This document shows positions 1 through 7,387 of a DNA stretch of 16,130 bases, one piece after another. The stretch is from Tissierellia bacterium (lineage in GTDB: Bacteria; Bacillota; Clostridia; Tissierellales; Sedimentibacteraceae), in assembly GCA_028700795.1 (NCBI GenBank), contig JAQVRY010000017.1, forward strand, positions 6,153 to 22,282. The letters are read 5' to 3'. The translations under genes were made by a program, and so were the position numbers. The notes under the pieces are model-generated. The model was not told where the DNA came from. It searched no databases and worked only from the letters and a program-made list of their open reading frames with translations. Every line of letters starts with the position of its first letter. The stretch's first letter is position 1.

Positions 1-40
1 CAACTGTAAGGGTATCTTCAATCAACTTTCTATTTAACAC
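1..40 (-). CDS. 5' end of an unidentified gene (partial)
   Basis: A minus-strand reading frame starts with GTG at 40-38 and runs out of the window after 13 codons (MLNRKLIEDTLTV). An AAGGAG ribosome binding site lies seven bases upstream (about 48-53). The nearby ATG one base upstream is followed at once by a stop, so GTG is the only sensible start. The product cannot be identified from so few residues. It lies downstream of tyrS in the same direction, but over 300 bases of repeat-containing spacer separate them, so I do not assume one operon. Confidence 0.5.
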   Translation of the reverse strand, partial: MLNRKLIEDTLTV

Positions 41-204
41 ATAATCACTCCTTTTTTTGTTATATAGAAGTATTTTACCATATTTTCCTTAAACTATTAA
101 TAATTATTTTTGAAAGAATAAAAGTAAGGCGAGGTTGCGTAAAAGCACCGAAAAATAATAGCCCTTCGCTCATTAAGTCGTGCAATTGGATACTTAGGCT
201 TTGA

Positions 205-349
205 AATGTTCAAAATCTCAAGTATTGTGTGAACATATATTAGGGAAAAGGTGATTTTCAAGAGTTAAATAAGCTAAAATTTCAAGTTTTGTGCGAATAA
301 CCGAAATAAATACAGCAAAAAACACACAATACTTGAAATTTTGAGCATT
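205..349. repeat. Imperfect inverted repeat with three related arms
   Basis: The arm at 205-231 and the arm at 323-349 are inverted copies of 27 bases with two mismatches (core CACACAATACTTGA). A third, more diverged arm at 276-295 is a direct copy of the first and can pair with the 323-342 arm, 18 of 20 positions, around a 27-base loop. The block fills most of the 339-base gap between the partial gene and tyrS. No U-tract follows in the tyrS direction, so it is not an ordinary terminator. The rest of the gap shows nothing I can name. Confidence 0.6.
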
Positions 350-379
350 CATTATAGAAAATGCATTTATACCCCTTGA

Positions 380-1612
380 CTATATCAATTTAATTCTGTG
401 GTATGTTTTCTTGCCTTTTTTAATCATCAGCTTTCCGTCTTCAAAGTCTGCTACTGTAATTGCTGCACCTATATCATCTAATATTACATCATTTACGGCA
501 ACTCCAGCTTGATCAATAAGCCTTCTTCCTTCGCTTTTTGATTTTATTAATCCTGCCTTAAGCATTATGTCAATAACAGATATTCTTTCACCTAGTTCAG
601 CTTTTGTTAATTCTGTAGTCGGAATATTTTCTGAATCAGCTCCGCCGCCAAATAAAGCTCTTGCCGCTTCTTGTGCATTCACCGCATCTTCTTCCGTATG
701 AATCAACTTAGTTACTTCAAATGCAAGAATCTCTTTAGCTTTATTTATTTCAGAACCTTCAAGAGCTCCCAATCTTCTAACTTCATCCATAGGTAAGAAT
801 GTCAATAAAGCCAAGCATTTCTCCACATCGGCATCATCAATGTTTCTCCAGTATTGATAAAATTCATAAGGAGTGGTTTTGTTTCTGTCAAGCCACAATG
901 CTCCTTTTTCGGTTTTCCCCATTTTCTTGCCTTCGCTGTTTGTCAATAGGGAAAATGTCATGCCATAAACCTGTTTACCTGCTTTTTTCCTTGTCAATTC
1001 AACACCGGCTATTATATTTGACCACTGGTCATTGCCTCCTAATTGCATCTTGCAGTCAAATTTTTGGTTTAACATATAGAAGTCATACGCCTGCATAAGC
1101 ATATAACCGAATTCAAAGAATGTAAGACCCTGCTCCATTCTATTTTTATAACAATCTGCGGCAATCATTTTATTAACAGAAAAATGTACTCCTACTTCCC
1201 TCATGAATTCAAGATAATTCAAAGGCAAAAGCCATTCTGAATTTCTTGGCATCAGAGCTTTTCCATCTGTAAAATCAAGAAATTTCTCAAATACCTTTTT
1301 GAAGTTTTCAGCATTTTGAGTTATGGTTTCAAATGTCATAACAGAACGCATTCCGGTTCTGTCACTGGGGTCACCTATCATGGTGGTTCCGTCGCCCAGC
1401 AATGCTATAGGTCTATGCCCATGTTTTTGCATTATTGACATTACCATTATCTGTATGAAATGACCTATGTGAAGGCTGTCTGCGGTCGGATCAAATCCTA
1501 TATAGAATGTTACAGATTCCTTTCCCAATAATTCTCTTATTTCTTCTTCATGAGTGCATTGCTCTAAATACCCTCTTTCTACTAATTCATCAAAAACATT
1601 TCCCTTTTCCAT
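380..1612 (-). CDS. tyrS: Tyrosyl-tRNA synthetase
   Basis: This cytoplasmic class I aminoacyl-tRNA synthetase charges tRNA-Tyr with tyrosine at the expense of ATP. The 410-residue length is normal for bacterial TyrRS. The Rossmann catalytic domain shows the HIGH motif at residues 48-51 within DPTADSLHIGH, the GGNDQW tyrosine/tRNA-contact motif at 192-197, and a KMSKS-loop variant KMGKT at 230-234. Residues from about 345 to the end form the S4 RNA-binding domain that recognises the tRNA long variable arm. The start is ATG at 1612, behind an AGGAGG site seven bases upstream. It is monocistronic as far as visible. Expression should be governed by the Tyr-specific T-box leader at 1631-1853. No convincing intrinsic terminator follows the stop codon. 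Confidence 0.98.
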   Translation of the reverse strand: MEKGNVFDELVERGYLEQCTHEEEIRELLGKESVTFYIGFDPTADSLHIGHFIQIMVMSIMQKHGHRPIALLGDGTTMIGDPSDRTGMRSVMTFETITQNAENFKKVFEKFLDFTDGKALMPRNSEWLLPLNYLEFMREVGVHFSVNKMIAADCYKNRMEQGLTFFEFGYMLMQAYDFYMLNQKFDCKMQLGGNDQWSNIIAGVELTRKKAGKQVYGMTFSLLTNSEGKKMGKTEKGALWLDRNKTTPYEFYQYWRNIDDADVEKCLALLTFLPMDEVRRLGALEGSEINKAKEILAFEVTKLIHTEEDAVNAQEAARALFGGGADSENIPTTELTKAELGERISVIDIMLKAGLIKSKSEGRRLIDQAGVAVNDVILDDIGAAITVADFEDGKLMIKKGKKTYHRIKLI

Positions 1613-1625
1613 CTAAATACCTCCT

Positions 1626-1666
1626 AAATAAATAAGGATTACCTCATCCGAAAGGACGAGATAACC
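1626..1666 (-). terminator. T-box attenuator terminator of tyrS
   Basis: The stem pairs 1654-1666 with 1636-1649 around a GAAA/UUUC tetraloop. A T-rich but interrupted tract (TTATTTATTT) follows on the minus strand. It overlaps the 3' side of the T-box sequence, as required for a terminator/antiterminator switch. Confidence 0.85.
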
Positions 1667-1853
1667 CGTGGTACCACCTTAATTTACTACTGCCTCTTGC
1701 TGATTTAACGGTCAGATAACCCGCTGTGCTTTCACACAGAACTCAGAAGTCGTATTTCACGCTTTGTGCTGTGAACCTTTCACCACCCGATTCACTCTCT
1801 AAATTGTAACCAAAGTGTTACTTAAGCTCCTTCATAGTAGTAATAATGTATTT
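1631..1853 (-). promoter_or_regulatory. T-box leader, tyrosine specific
   Basis: This tRNA-sensing riboswitch reads through a terminator when tRNA-Tyr is uncharged. In minus-strand sense the T-box itself reads AAGGTGGTACCACGG (about 1666-1680), with the bulge UGGU (1673-1676) complementary to an ACCA tRNA end. Stem I has AGUA before one arm and GAA after the opposing arm, the usual loop-E pair. The specifier that follows, GAA-A-UAC, is a Tyr codon (forward 1752-1754). The competing terminator is at 1636-1666. Confidence 0.93.
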
Positions 1854-1859
1854 ATTGGA

Positions 1860-1888
1860 ATGATAATATATATTTTAAATGTTGTCAA
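1860..1888 (-). promoter_or_regulatory. Sigma-A promoter of tyrS
   Basis: In minus-strand sense the -35 is TTGACA (1888-1883), then a 17-base spacer, then the -10 TATCAT (1865-1860). Transcription should start near 1853, just ahead of the T-box Stem I. Confidence 0.8.
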
Positions 1889-2084
1889 GAAGTAAATTCG
1901 TTAATAAAATACAAACCTTACACATAATTCCTTAATAATTAACCTTTTATTAAGTATTTTTGAATAAACTTTATATATCTGTCATAAATTTGTATTTATT
2001 TCTTTTGTTTGAAAAATAATGTAATTTTATTGACACAAATGGAAATTTAAGAAGTTATTGTGTGTTTTTTTAACTGATTTACAG

Positions 2085-2157
2085 TGCTATAATTCAAAGC
2101 ATGACGAAGCTCATTAACAAGTTCTAACGTTTCAAAGGAGACAGGCCTTCTGCTTCC
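2085..2157 (+). promoter_or_regulatory. Extended -10 promoter and leader hairpin of the CAP-domain gene
   Basis: TGC-TATAAT at 2085-2093 is an extended -10 element. The -35 position holds only a T-run (2065-2070). A 5' leader of roughly 90 bases would result. It contains a small hairpin at 2137-2157 (GGAGACAG / CTGCTTCC, with one A-C mismatch and one G-U pair). I do not recognise a known riboswitch class here. The rest of the 1889-2084 spacer is AT-rich and shows no other gene. A TTGACA at 2030-2035 lacks a good partner. Confidence 0.5.
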
Positions 2158-2187
2158 AAAAAATCTAAGACTATATAGGAGTATCTT

Positions 2188-2961
2188 ATGAAAAGAAGAA
2201 TTTTAGCTTTAACATTAGCTGCAGTAATAGCGTTTTCATCAACATCAGCATTTGCTGCAACAACAAATTGTACAACAGTAAATTATAAGTATAATCTCAA
2301 TAATTTGTACAAAAATAGTACAAGCAACTATGCTAACAAGAACGCACAGTACAAAGTTATTGTAAACGGAAAAGTAGTAGACTTAAAATCAATTGACTGG
2401 AAAACGGTATTAAAACAATATGCACCGGCGGAAAAGCCAGCAGCTCCAGTTGAGAAACCAGCTCCGGCACCAGCTCCAGCAGCACCAGCTCCAGCTCCAG
2501 CTCCGGCTCCAGCACCAGCACCAGCTCCAGCACCGGCTCCAGCACCTGTTGAAAATAATACAGAAGTTTCTTCGTCAAATCTAACTTACGAACAAAAAGT
2601 AGTAGAACTTGTAAATGTTGAGAGACAAAAAGCAGGCTTGCCGGCATTAAAAATGGATTCAGCAATTTCAAACGTTGCAAGAGCTAAATCCAAAGATATG
2701 GCAGTAAATAATTACTTTGCCCATCAATCACCTACTTATGGCAGTGCAGGAGATATGTTAAAACAGTTTGGAATCAGTTGGTATGCATGGGGTGAAAACA
2801 TTGCAGCAGGACAGAGAACACCTGAAATAGTGGTAGACGCATGGATGAATTCATCAGGACACAGAGCTAACATCTTATCATCTAATTTCTCAAAAATTGG
2901 TGTAGGATATGTAACAAACTCAAGCGGCAGACCATATTGGACACAAATATTCACTAATTAA
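2188..2961 (+). CDS. Secreted CAP-domain (SCP/YkwD-like) protein
   Basis: This 257-residue protein begins with a signal peptide, MKRRILALTLAAVIAFSSTSAFA, likely cut after AFA at residue 23, so it is exported. Residues 24-79 are a short N-terminal region ending in VIVNGKVVDLKSIDW. Residues 80-121 are a proline-alanine linker of many PA dipeptides. Residues 131-257 form a CAP domain with the family's landmarks: HQSP at 179-182, GENIA at 202-206, and WMNSSGHRANIL at 219-230. Clostridia and bacilli often carry such YkwD-type proteins; their biochemical role is largely unsettled, with wall association suggested by the PA linker. The start ATG has AGGAG six bases upstream. The PA-coding DNA is an imperfect tandem array of six-base units and may vary in length between strains. 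Confidence 0.93.
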   Translation: MKRRILALTLAAVIAFSSTSAFAATTNCTTVNYKYNLNNLYKNSTSNYANKNAQYKVIVNGKVVDLKSIDWKTVLKQYAPAEKPAAPVEKPAPAPAPAAPAPAPAPAPAPAPAPAPAPAPVENNTEVSSSNLTYEQKVVELVNVERQKAGLPALKMDSAISNVARAKSKDMAVNNYFAHQSPTYGSAGDMLKQFGISWYAWGENIAAGQRTPEIVVDAWMNSSGHRANILSSNFSKIGVGYVTNSSGRPYWTQIFTN

Positions 2962-3024
2962 GCGACTGCGAAGGATCTCATCAGTATCAATACAATAATT
3001 GAAAAACGAATATGCTCTGTGATT

Positions 3025-3097
3025 GTCATCCTGAGCGTAAGCGAAGGATCTCAGGTTCTAAAAGATGAGATTCTTCGAGCTAAAGCTCTCAGATGAC
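3025..3097. repeat. GTCATCCTGAG-type palindromic repeat, copy 1
   Basis: This 73-base unit begins GTCATCCTGAGCG and ends with the inverted CTCAGATGAC, with a central TCTCAGGTTCTAAAAGATGAGA-like dyad. A second copy is at 14937-15008. A fragment, GCGAAGGATCTCATCAG, lies nearby at about 2968-2984. Similar GTCATCCTGAGC...GCTCAGGATGAC palindromes are widespread in bacterial intergenic DNA. Confidence 0.75.
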
Positions 3098-3131
3098 ACG
3101 TAGCTTATTCATAGCAATGGCAGATGCCCTA

Positions 3132-3165
3132 AAAAATGTGCAAAACCTAAGTTTTGCACATTTTT
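3132..3165. terminator. Bidirectional intrinsic terminator
   Basis: A perfect 15-base-pair stem (3132-3146 with 3151-3165) closes on a CTAA loop. Arms end in A-runs on one side and T-runs on the other, so it works in both directions. It lies between the convergent CAP gene and the hydroxy-acid dehydrogenase gene and can serve both. Confidence 0.9.
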
Positions 3166-3187
3166 ATTAGTTATCTTTCGCTATTGA

Positions 3188-4210
3188 TTATAAAATAATT
3201 TTGTCTCTTGTTATGTCCCTTAAATCTTTGCAGCCGGTCATAATCATTGTTTCTCTCAATTCAGCACCGATTTTTTCGGTATACATTTTTACACCTTCCA
3301 TACCGCCTCCAAAAGCAGCAATGGCATATGGTCTACCTATTAATACGGCATCTGCACCCAATGCTATTGCTTTAAATACATCAGCTCCGGAACGAATACC
3401 TCCGTCAACGAAAATCTTAAGCTTATCTCCCACTGCTTCTCGAATTTCAGGGAGCATTGCGCATGTAGCAGGTGCATCAGCTAAAACTCTTCCTCCGTGA
3501 GATGATACTACAATTCCATAGGCACCTGCCTGATAAGCCTTTTCCGCACCTTTTGCAGTCATAACTCCTTTTACGATAAAAGGAAGATTTGTTGCATCTG
3601 TTAATTCTTTAAGCTCTTCAACGCTCTTTGCAGAAACAGGCTTGCCTGCCAATGCTAAATTTATAAGTCCTGCTGAATCGATGTCCATCGCAAATGCCAT
3701 GGCATTTACTTCTTCAATCATTTTAATTTTTTCTAAAGCCTTCTCATTTTTCCAAGGTTTAAGAGTAGGTACTGCAATCCCATCCGCTTTCTTTATAATA
3801 GGCAGGCTGTCTAAGAATAAATTATCCGCAGGACCGTCTCCTGTAAATGCGGCACCTCCTGCCTTTAACGTGCCACCGACTATTGCTTCAGCATATTCCG
3901 CTTCCGTTATGGAACCGTTGTAATTTAAACTCATTCCTCCGATGGGAGCTGCAAAGAAAGGATACTGAAAATTCTTTCCAAATAACGAAATAGACGTATC
4001 CTGTCCTTTGTTTTCGTAAATTGTGTCCATATTAATTTTAACTGAAGCTAAAAAATCAACACATATCTTAAATGCATTACCGTTACCTTTACCGCCGGTT
4101 CCGGGAACTTCTCCTTTGCATACTACTCCGTTACATTCCTTACAAACTCTGCAATTTGGTGCCATTTTTTCTCTTGCTTTGTCTAATAATTCATAATAAT
4201 TCATATTCAT
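3188..4210 (-). CDS. FMN-dependent alpha-hydroxy-acid dehydrogenase/oxidase family protein
   Basis: This 340-residue protein belongs to the (S)-2-hydroxy-acid oxidase/lactate dehydrogenase flavoprotein family, TIM-barrel enzymes that oxidise 2-hydroxy acids to 2-oxo acids. Visible landmarks are FFAAPIGG at 85-92 (flavin-binding loop), VKGV at 213-216 (flavin lysine), SSHGGR at 236-241 with the active-site histidine and arginine, and VDGGIRSGADVFKAIALGAD with GRP (268-294), which binds the FMN phosphate. The start ATG at 4210 has a GGAG-like site upstream. The N-terminus has C20, C23, C26 and C31 in a CX2CX2CX4C pattern not found in classical glycolate or lactate oxidases. It may bind an iron-sulfur cluster or metal; that is inference. 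In anaerobes the electron acceptor is unlikely to be oxygen. The substrate cannot be told. It is read in the same direction as valS but is separated from it by a long inverted repeat. Confidence 0.88.
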   Translation of the reverse strand: MNMNYYELLDKAREKMAPNCRVCKECNGVVCKGEVPGTGGKGNGNAFKICVDFLASVKINMDTIYENKGQDTSISLFGKNFQYPFFAAPIGGMSLNYNGSITEAEYAEAIVGGTLKAGGAAFTGDGPADNLFLDSLPIIKKADGIAVPTLKPWKNEKALEKIKMIEEVNAMAFAMDIDSAGLINLALAGKPVSAKSVEELKELTDATNLPFIVKGVMTAKGAEKAYQAGAYGIVVSSHGGRVLADAPATCAMLPEIREAVGDKLKIFVDGGIRSGADVFKAIALGADAVLIGRPYAIAAFGGGMEGVKMYTEKIGAELRETMIMTGCKDLRDITRDKIIL

Positions 4211-4247
4211 CTTCTCCTTTTTTAGTTACAATTGCGATATCTAAGAA

Positions 4248-4436
4248 AAATAATAAAAATATATAGCGAACATTTGCAGGACACGATTATAATTCTTAGC
4301 GAATGCAGGCTTAAAAATCCTTTAAGCAGCTTGCATTGTTTGAGCAAGGCGAGTTTGCAAGCTGTAGGATTTTTAGCCGAAATAAGCTCTTAGAATTATT
4401 CGTGTCCGAAACCGTGAGCGATTATTTTTATTATTT
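4248..4436. repeat. Long imperfect inverted repeat (MITE-like)
   Basis: The whole 190-base spacer folds on itself. Outer arms AAATAATAAAAAT (4248-4260) and ATTTTTATTATTT (4424-4436) are complementary. Then GGACACGA (4279-4286) pairs with TCGTGTCC (4400-4407), followed by ATAATTCTTAG with CTTAGAATTAT. Inner arms GGCTTAAAAATCCT...CAGCTTG and CAAGCTGTAGGATTTTTAGCC also pair. The tip holds GAGCAAGGCGAG. The right end overlaps the valS stop codon. No transposase is encoded, so a non-autonomous element or a repeated RNA hairpin are both possible. Confidence 0.7.
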
Positions 4437-7082
4437 CTGCATTTGCTCTAATCTTTCAATTACCTTTTCCATCATCAGTTGATATTTTTGAAGTTTTTCT
4501 TTTTCTTCATTAACAACATTTTCCGGCGCTTTACTCATAAACCTTTCATTGCTTAATTTACCGTTAACTCTTTTAAGTTCACCTTCAAGCCTTGCTTTTT
4601 CTTTTTCAAGTCTTTCAATTTCTTTTTCATAATCTATTAAATCAGCTAAGGGCAGGTAAATTTCTGTTCCGTCAATAACTGAAGAAGCTGTATCTTCACC
4701 TATTTCGTTCTTATTATTTACAATTTTTACTTCAGAAATATTAGCTAATGTTGAAAAATATTTCGCCCCTGACTCGATAAATGTTCTTGCTTCTGTATCT
4801 GAAGGGATAAATATTGCCCTTGCTTTTCTTGAAGGTAAAACATTCATTTCTGCTCTTATATTTCGAATGCTTCGCACTGCTTCCATTATAAACTCAATGT
4901 TTTCTTCTGCCTCTTCAAAGATTTCTTCTTCCATATATTTAGGCCAATTTGCTCTTATCAATCTTGAAATAGTATCCGGCAGGTACGACCATATTTCTTC
5001 TGTAATGAATGGCATGAACGGGTGCAAAAGCTTTAGCATATCCTTTAAAATCTTAATCAATACAAACTTAGCTGTATCCTTGTCATCACCATCTGCGCCA
5101 TAAAGTCTCGGTTTAACAATTTCAATATACCAGTCGCAGTATTCATTCCATATAAAATCATAAACCCTCTGTGCAGCCATTCCCAGTTCAAACTTTTCAA
5201 GATATTCGGTAGCTTCCTTAGCTGCCTTGTTAGCCCTGCTAATTATCCATTTGTCTTCTGCTTTATAGTTTTTCTTTGCAGTTTCTTTATCTGTCAGCTC
5301 ACCGTCTAAATTCATCAATACAAATCTTGAAGCATTCCACAGTTTATTTGCAAAATTTCGGCTTGCTTCCAATCTGTCATAATTAAACCGAGTATCGTTT
5401 CCGGGAGATATTCCTGTCATAAGCATGAAACGCAGAGCATCTGCACCGTAGTTATCGATAACATCTAAAGGGTCTATACCGTTTCCTAATGATTTACTCA
5501 TTTTTCTGCCTTCTGCATCTCTCACCAAGCCATGAATAAATGTATACTTAAAGGGTGATTCTCCGGTAATTTCCAAAGCTGAAAATACCATCCTTATTAC
5601 CCAGAAGAATATAATATCGTATCCTGTAACTAACACATCAGTAGGATAGAAATATTTTAAGTCTTCGGTTTCATGTGGCCAGCCTAATGTAGAAAATGGC
5701 CAAAGCCCTGATGAAAACCATGTATCAAGAACATCTTCATCCTGTATTATATTGGTACTTCCGCATTTATTGCATTTTGGGGGATCATCTTTTTGAACCA
5801 TCATTTCATTGCAGTCCTGGCAGTAATATGCAGGAATTCTGTGTCCCCACCACAATTGTCTTGAAATACACCAATCTCTTATATTTTCAAGCCAGTGATT
5901 GTAGATTTTCGTAAAACGGTCCGGAACCAGCTGCATTTCCTTGTCGGCAACTACCTTTAATGCAGGACCTGCCAATGGTTTCATGTTTACAAACCACTGG
6001 TCGGAAATTCTCGGCTCAATAATATTGTGGCATCTGTAACACGTTCCTACATTGTGGTCAGTATTCTCTGTCTTAATCATATATCCATTGTCTTCAAGGT
6101 CCTTTACAAATGCTTCTCTGCATTCAAAACGATTCATACCTTCGAATTTGCCTGCAACTTCATTCATGGTTCCGTCTTCGTTCATACAGCTTATTTGTTC
6201 AAGGTTGTGACGAAGGCCTATTTCAAAGTCATTAGGATCATGAGCCGGAGTTATTTTCAAAGCCCCTGTACCCTTTTCCATATCCGGATATTCATCAGCA
6301 ATAATCGGGATTTCTCTTCCAACTAATGGAACAATTACTTTCCTCCCGATTAAGTGTTTATATCTTTCATCATCAGGGTGTGCAGCAATGGCAACATCTC
6401 CAAAAATTGTTTCCGGTCTGGTGGTTGCAATAATGAAATATTCATCTTTATTATCAGCAAATGGATATTTCACATAATAATATTTACCGGCAGTGTCCTC
6501 ATGTTCAACTTCTATATCAGAAAGTGTTGTATGGCAGTCGGGACACCAGTTTATTATTCTTTTTCCTTTATAAATAAGTCCTTTTTCATACAGCCTTATA
6601 AAAAACTCAGTAACAGCTTCATTGCAGCCCTCATCCATGGTAAATCTTTCTCTTGACCAATCGCAGGAATTTCCTAATTTTTTAACCTGCTCAACTATTC
6701 TGCCGCCAAATTCTTCTTTCCATTTCCAGGCTCTATTAAGGAATTCTTCCCTGCCTATATCTTCCTTTGATTTTCCTTCTTCCTTTTTAAGTCTTTCAAC
6801 TACCTTTACTTCAGTTGCAATGCTTGCATGGTCTGAACCCGGCAGCCATAAAGCTTCGTAACCCATCATTCTTTTCCATCTGATGAGAACATCCTGCAAT
6901 GTTTGGTCTAATGCATGCCCCATATGAAGCTGCCCTGTAATATTTGGTGGCGGCATCACAATTGTAAATGGTTTCTTATCTTTGTTAATCTCTGCTCTGA
7001 AGCAGTTTTCATCCAACCAGATTTTATAAATTTTATCTTCAAATTCCTTCGGATTGTACCTACTTGGTATGTTCGTTGACAT
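4431..7082 (-). CDS. valS: Valyl-tRNA synthetase
   Basis: This cytoplasmic class I enzyme charges tRNA-Val and edits mischarged threonine. The 883-residue length is typical. The HIGH-type motif is HMGH at 53-56 in PPPNITGQLHMGH. The CP1 editing domain lies at about 200-345, with TTRPETIFGDVAIAAHPDD (220-238) and GTGALKITPAHDPNDFE (271-287). A zinc-ribbon cysteine set is at C421, C424, C437 and C440. The KMSKS motif is at 527-531. The anticodon-binding domain follows. The last 65 or so residues form the ValRS C-terminal coiled coil (DYEKEIERLEKEKARLEGELK). The start is ATG at 7082 with AAAGGA upstream. Expression should be controlled by the Val T-box at 7340-7578. Two copies of a double-hairpin repeat lie in the transcribed leader between T-box and start. 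No terminator other than the 4248-4436 repeat follows. Confidence 0.98.
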   Translation of the reverse strand: MSTNIPSRYNPKEFEDKIYKIWLDENCFRAEINKDKKPFTIVMPPPNITGQLHMGHALDQTLQDVLIRWKRMMGYEALWLPGSDHASIATEVKVVERLKKEEGKSKEDIGREEFLNRAWKWKEEFGGRIVEQVKKLGNSCDWSRERFTMDEGCNEAVTEFFIRLYEKGLIYKGKRIINWCPDCHTTLSDIEVEHEDTAGKYYYVKYPFADNKDEYFIIATTRPETIFGDVAIAAHPDDERYKHLIGRKVIVPLVGREIPIIADEYPDMEKGTGALKITPAHDPNDFEIGLRHNLEQISCMNEDGTMNEVAGKFEGMNRFECREAFVKDLEDNGYMIKTENTDHNVGTCYRCHNIIEPRISDQWFVNMKPLAGPALKVVADKEMQLVPDRFTKIYNHWLENIRDWCISRQLWWGHRIPAYYCQDCNEMMVQKDDPPKCNKCGSTNIIQDEDVLDTWFSSGLWPFSTLGWPHETEDLKYFYPTDVLVTGYDIIFFWVIRMVFSALEITGESPFKYTFIHGLVRDAEGRKMSKSLGNGIDPLDVIDNYGADALRFMLMTGISPGNDTRFNYDRLEASRNFANKLWNASRFVLMNLDGELTDKETAKKNYKAEDKWIISRANKAAKEATEYLEKFELGMAAQRVYDFIWNEYCDWYIEIVKPRLYGADGDDKDTAKFVLIKILKDMLKLLHPFMPFITEEIWSYLPDTISRLIRANWPKYMEEEIFEEAEENIEFIMEAVRSIRNIRAEMNVLPSRKARAIFIPSDTEARTFIESGAKYFSTLANISEVKIVNNKNEIGEDTASSVIDGTEIYLPLADLIDYEKEIERLEKEKARLEGELKRVNGKLSNERFMSKAPENVVNEEKEKLQKYQLMMEKVIERLEQMQK

Positions 7083-7099
7083 AATATCATTCCTTTCTT

Positions 7100-7300
7100 T
7101 TAATCGCAGGCTTCAGCACCAATTTGTTTGCTCCTTTCGTCGCACAAATTGGGATTGCGCTGCATCTGACCTACCAGCCATTTCTTTCTCCTTTCAGTCG
7201 AAGAAATGGGGTTAGCTATATCGCAGTCTCCGAACACAAATTTATTTACTCCCTTTGGTCGTATAAATTTGGTTCTCGTTGCGTTTGACCTACCAGCCAT
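7100..7300 (-). other. 66-codon leader ORF made of repeat units
   Basis: An ATG at 7300 lies eight bases after an AAGGGAG site. It opens a 66-codon frame (MAGRSNATRTKF...) that spans both double-hairpin repeat units and stops 17 bases before the valS ATG. The reading frame passes through the two units in different phases. The valS-proximal unit also has its own ATG with AAGGAG, giving a 22-residue peptide MAGRSDAAQ...TNWC in another phase. It may be translated, but its composition is dictated by the repeats. I know no homologous protein, so I do not call it a gene with a function. Confidence 0.3.
7103..7219 (-). repeat. Double-hairpin repeat, unit 1 (valS proximal)
   Basis: In valS-sense orientation the unit has two similar hairpins. 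The first has arms CCATTTCTT / AAGAAATGG around a loop CGACTGAAAGGAGA. The second has arms CCAATTTGT / ACAAATTGG around GCGACGAAAGGAGCAA. Both loops share CGAC-N-GAAAGGAG. By eye it differs from the copy at 8866-8982 at about seven of 113 positions. Confidence 0.85.
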
Positions 7301-7338
7301 TTCTTTCTCCCTTCGGTCGAAGAAATGGGGTTAGGTCA
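7220..7338 (-). repeat. Double-hairpin repeat, unit 2 (terminator proximal, diverged)
   Basis: This is a tandem copy of unit 1, starting directly after the poly-U of the valS T-box terminator with TGACCTAACCCC. The first hairpin is almost unchanged. The second has arms AAATTTAT / ATAAATTT in place of CAATTTGT / ACAAATTG, so base changes on one side are matched on the other. Confidence 0.8.
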
Positions 7339-7339
7339 T

Positions 7340-7387
7340 AAAAAAATTCGCGAGCTTTCTCCCTATAAAAGGACGAGAAAACCCGCG
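7340..7387 (-). terminator. T-box attenuator terminator of valS
   Basis: CGCGGGTTTTCTC (7387-7375) pairs with GAGAAAGCTCGCG (7361-7349) over 13 positions including two G-U pairs. A run of seven Ts (7346-7340 with flanking bases) follows. The stem includes the 3' end of the T-box. Confidence 0.88.

Noticed and set aside
205..349. The inverted repeat downstream of tyrS as an intrinsic terminator
   Set aside because: Arms are far apart, mismatched and not followed by a U-tract on the minus strand.
2094..2187. A c-di-GMP or c-di-AMP riboswitch in front of the CAP-domain gene
   Set aside because: The leader is short and none of the conserved blocks of these classes can be found; only one small hairpin is present.
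2357..2680. A 107-codon minus-strand ORF opposite the CAP-domain gene
   Set aside because: It mirrors the proline-alanine repeat, giving a Leu/Glu-rich low-complexity sequence, and has no support as a gene.
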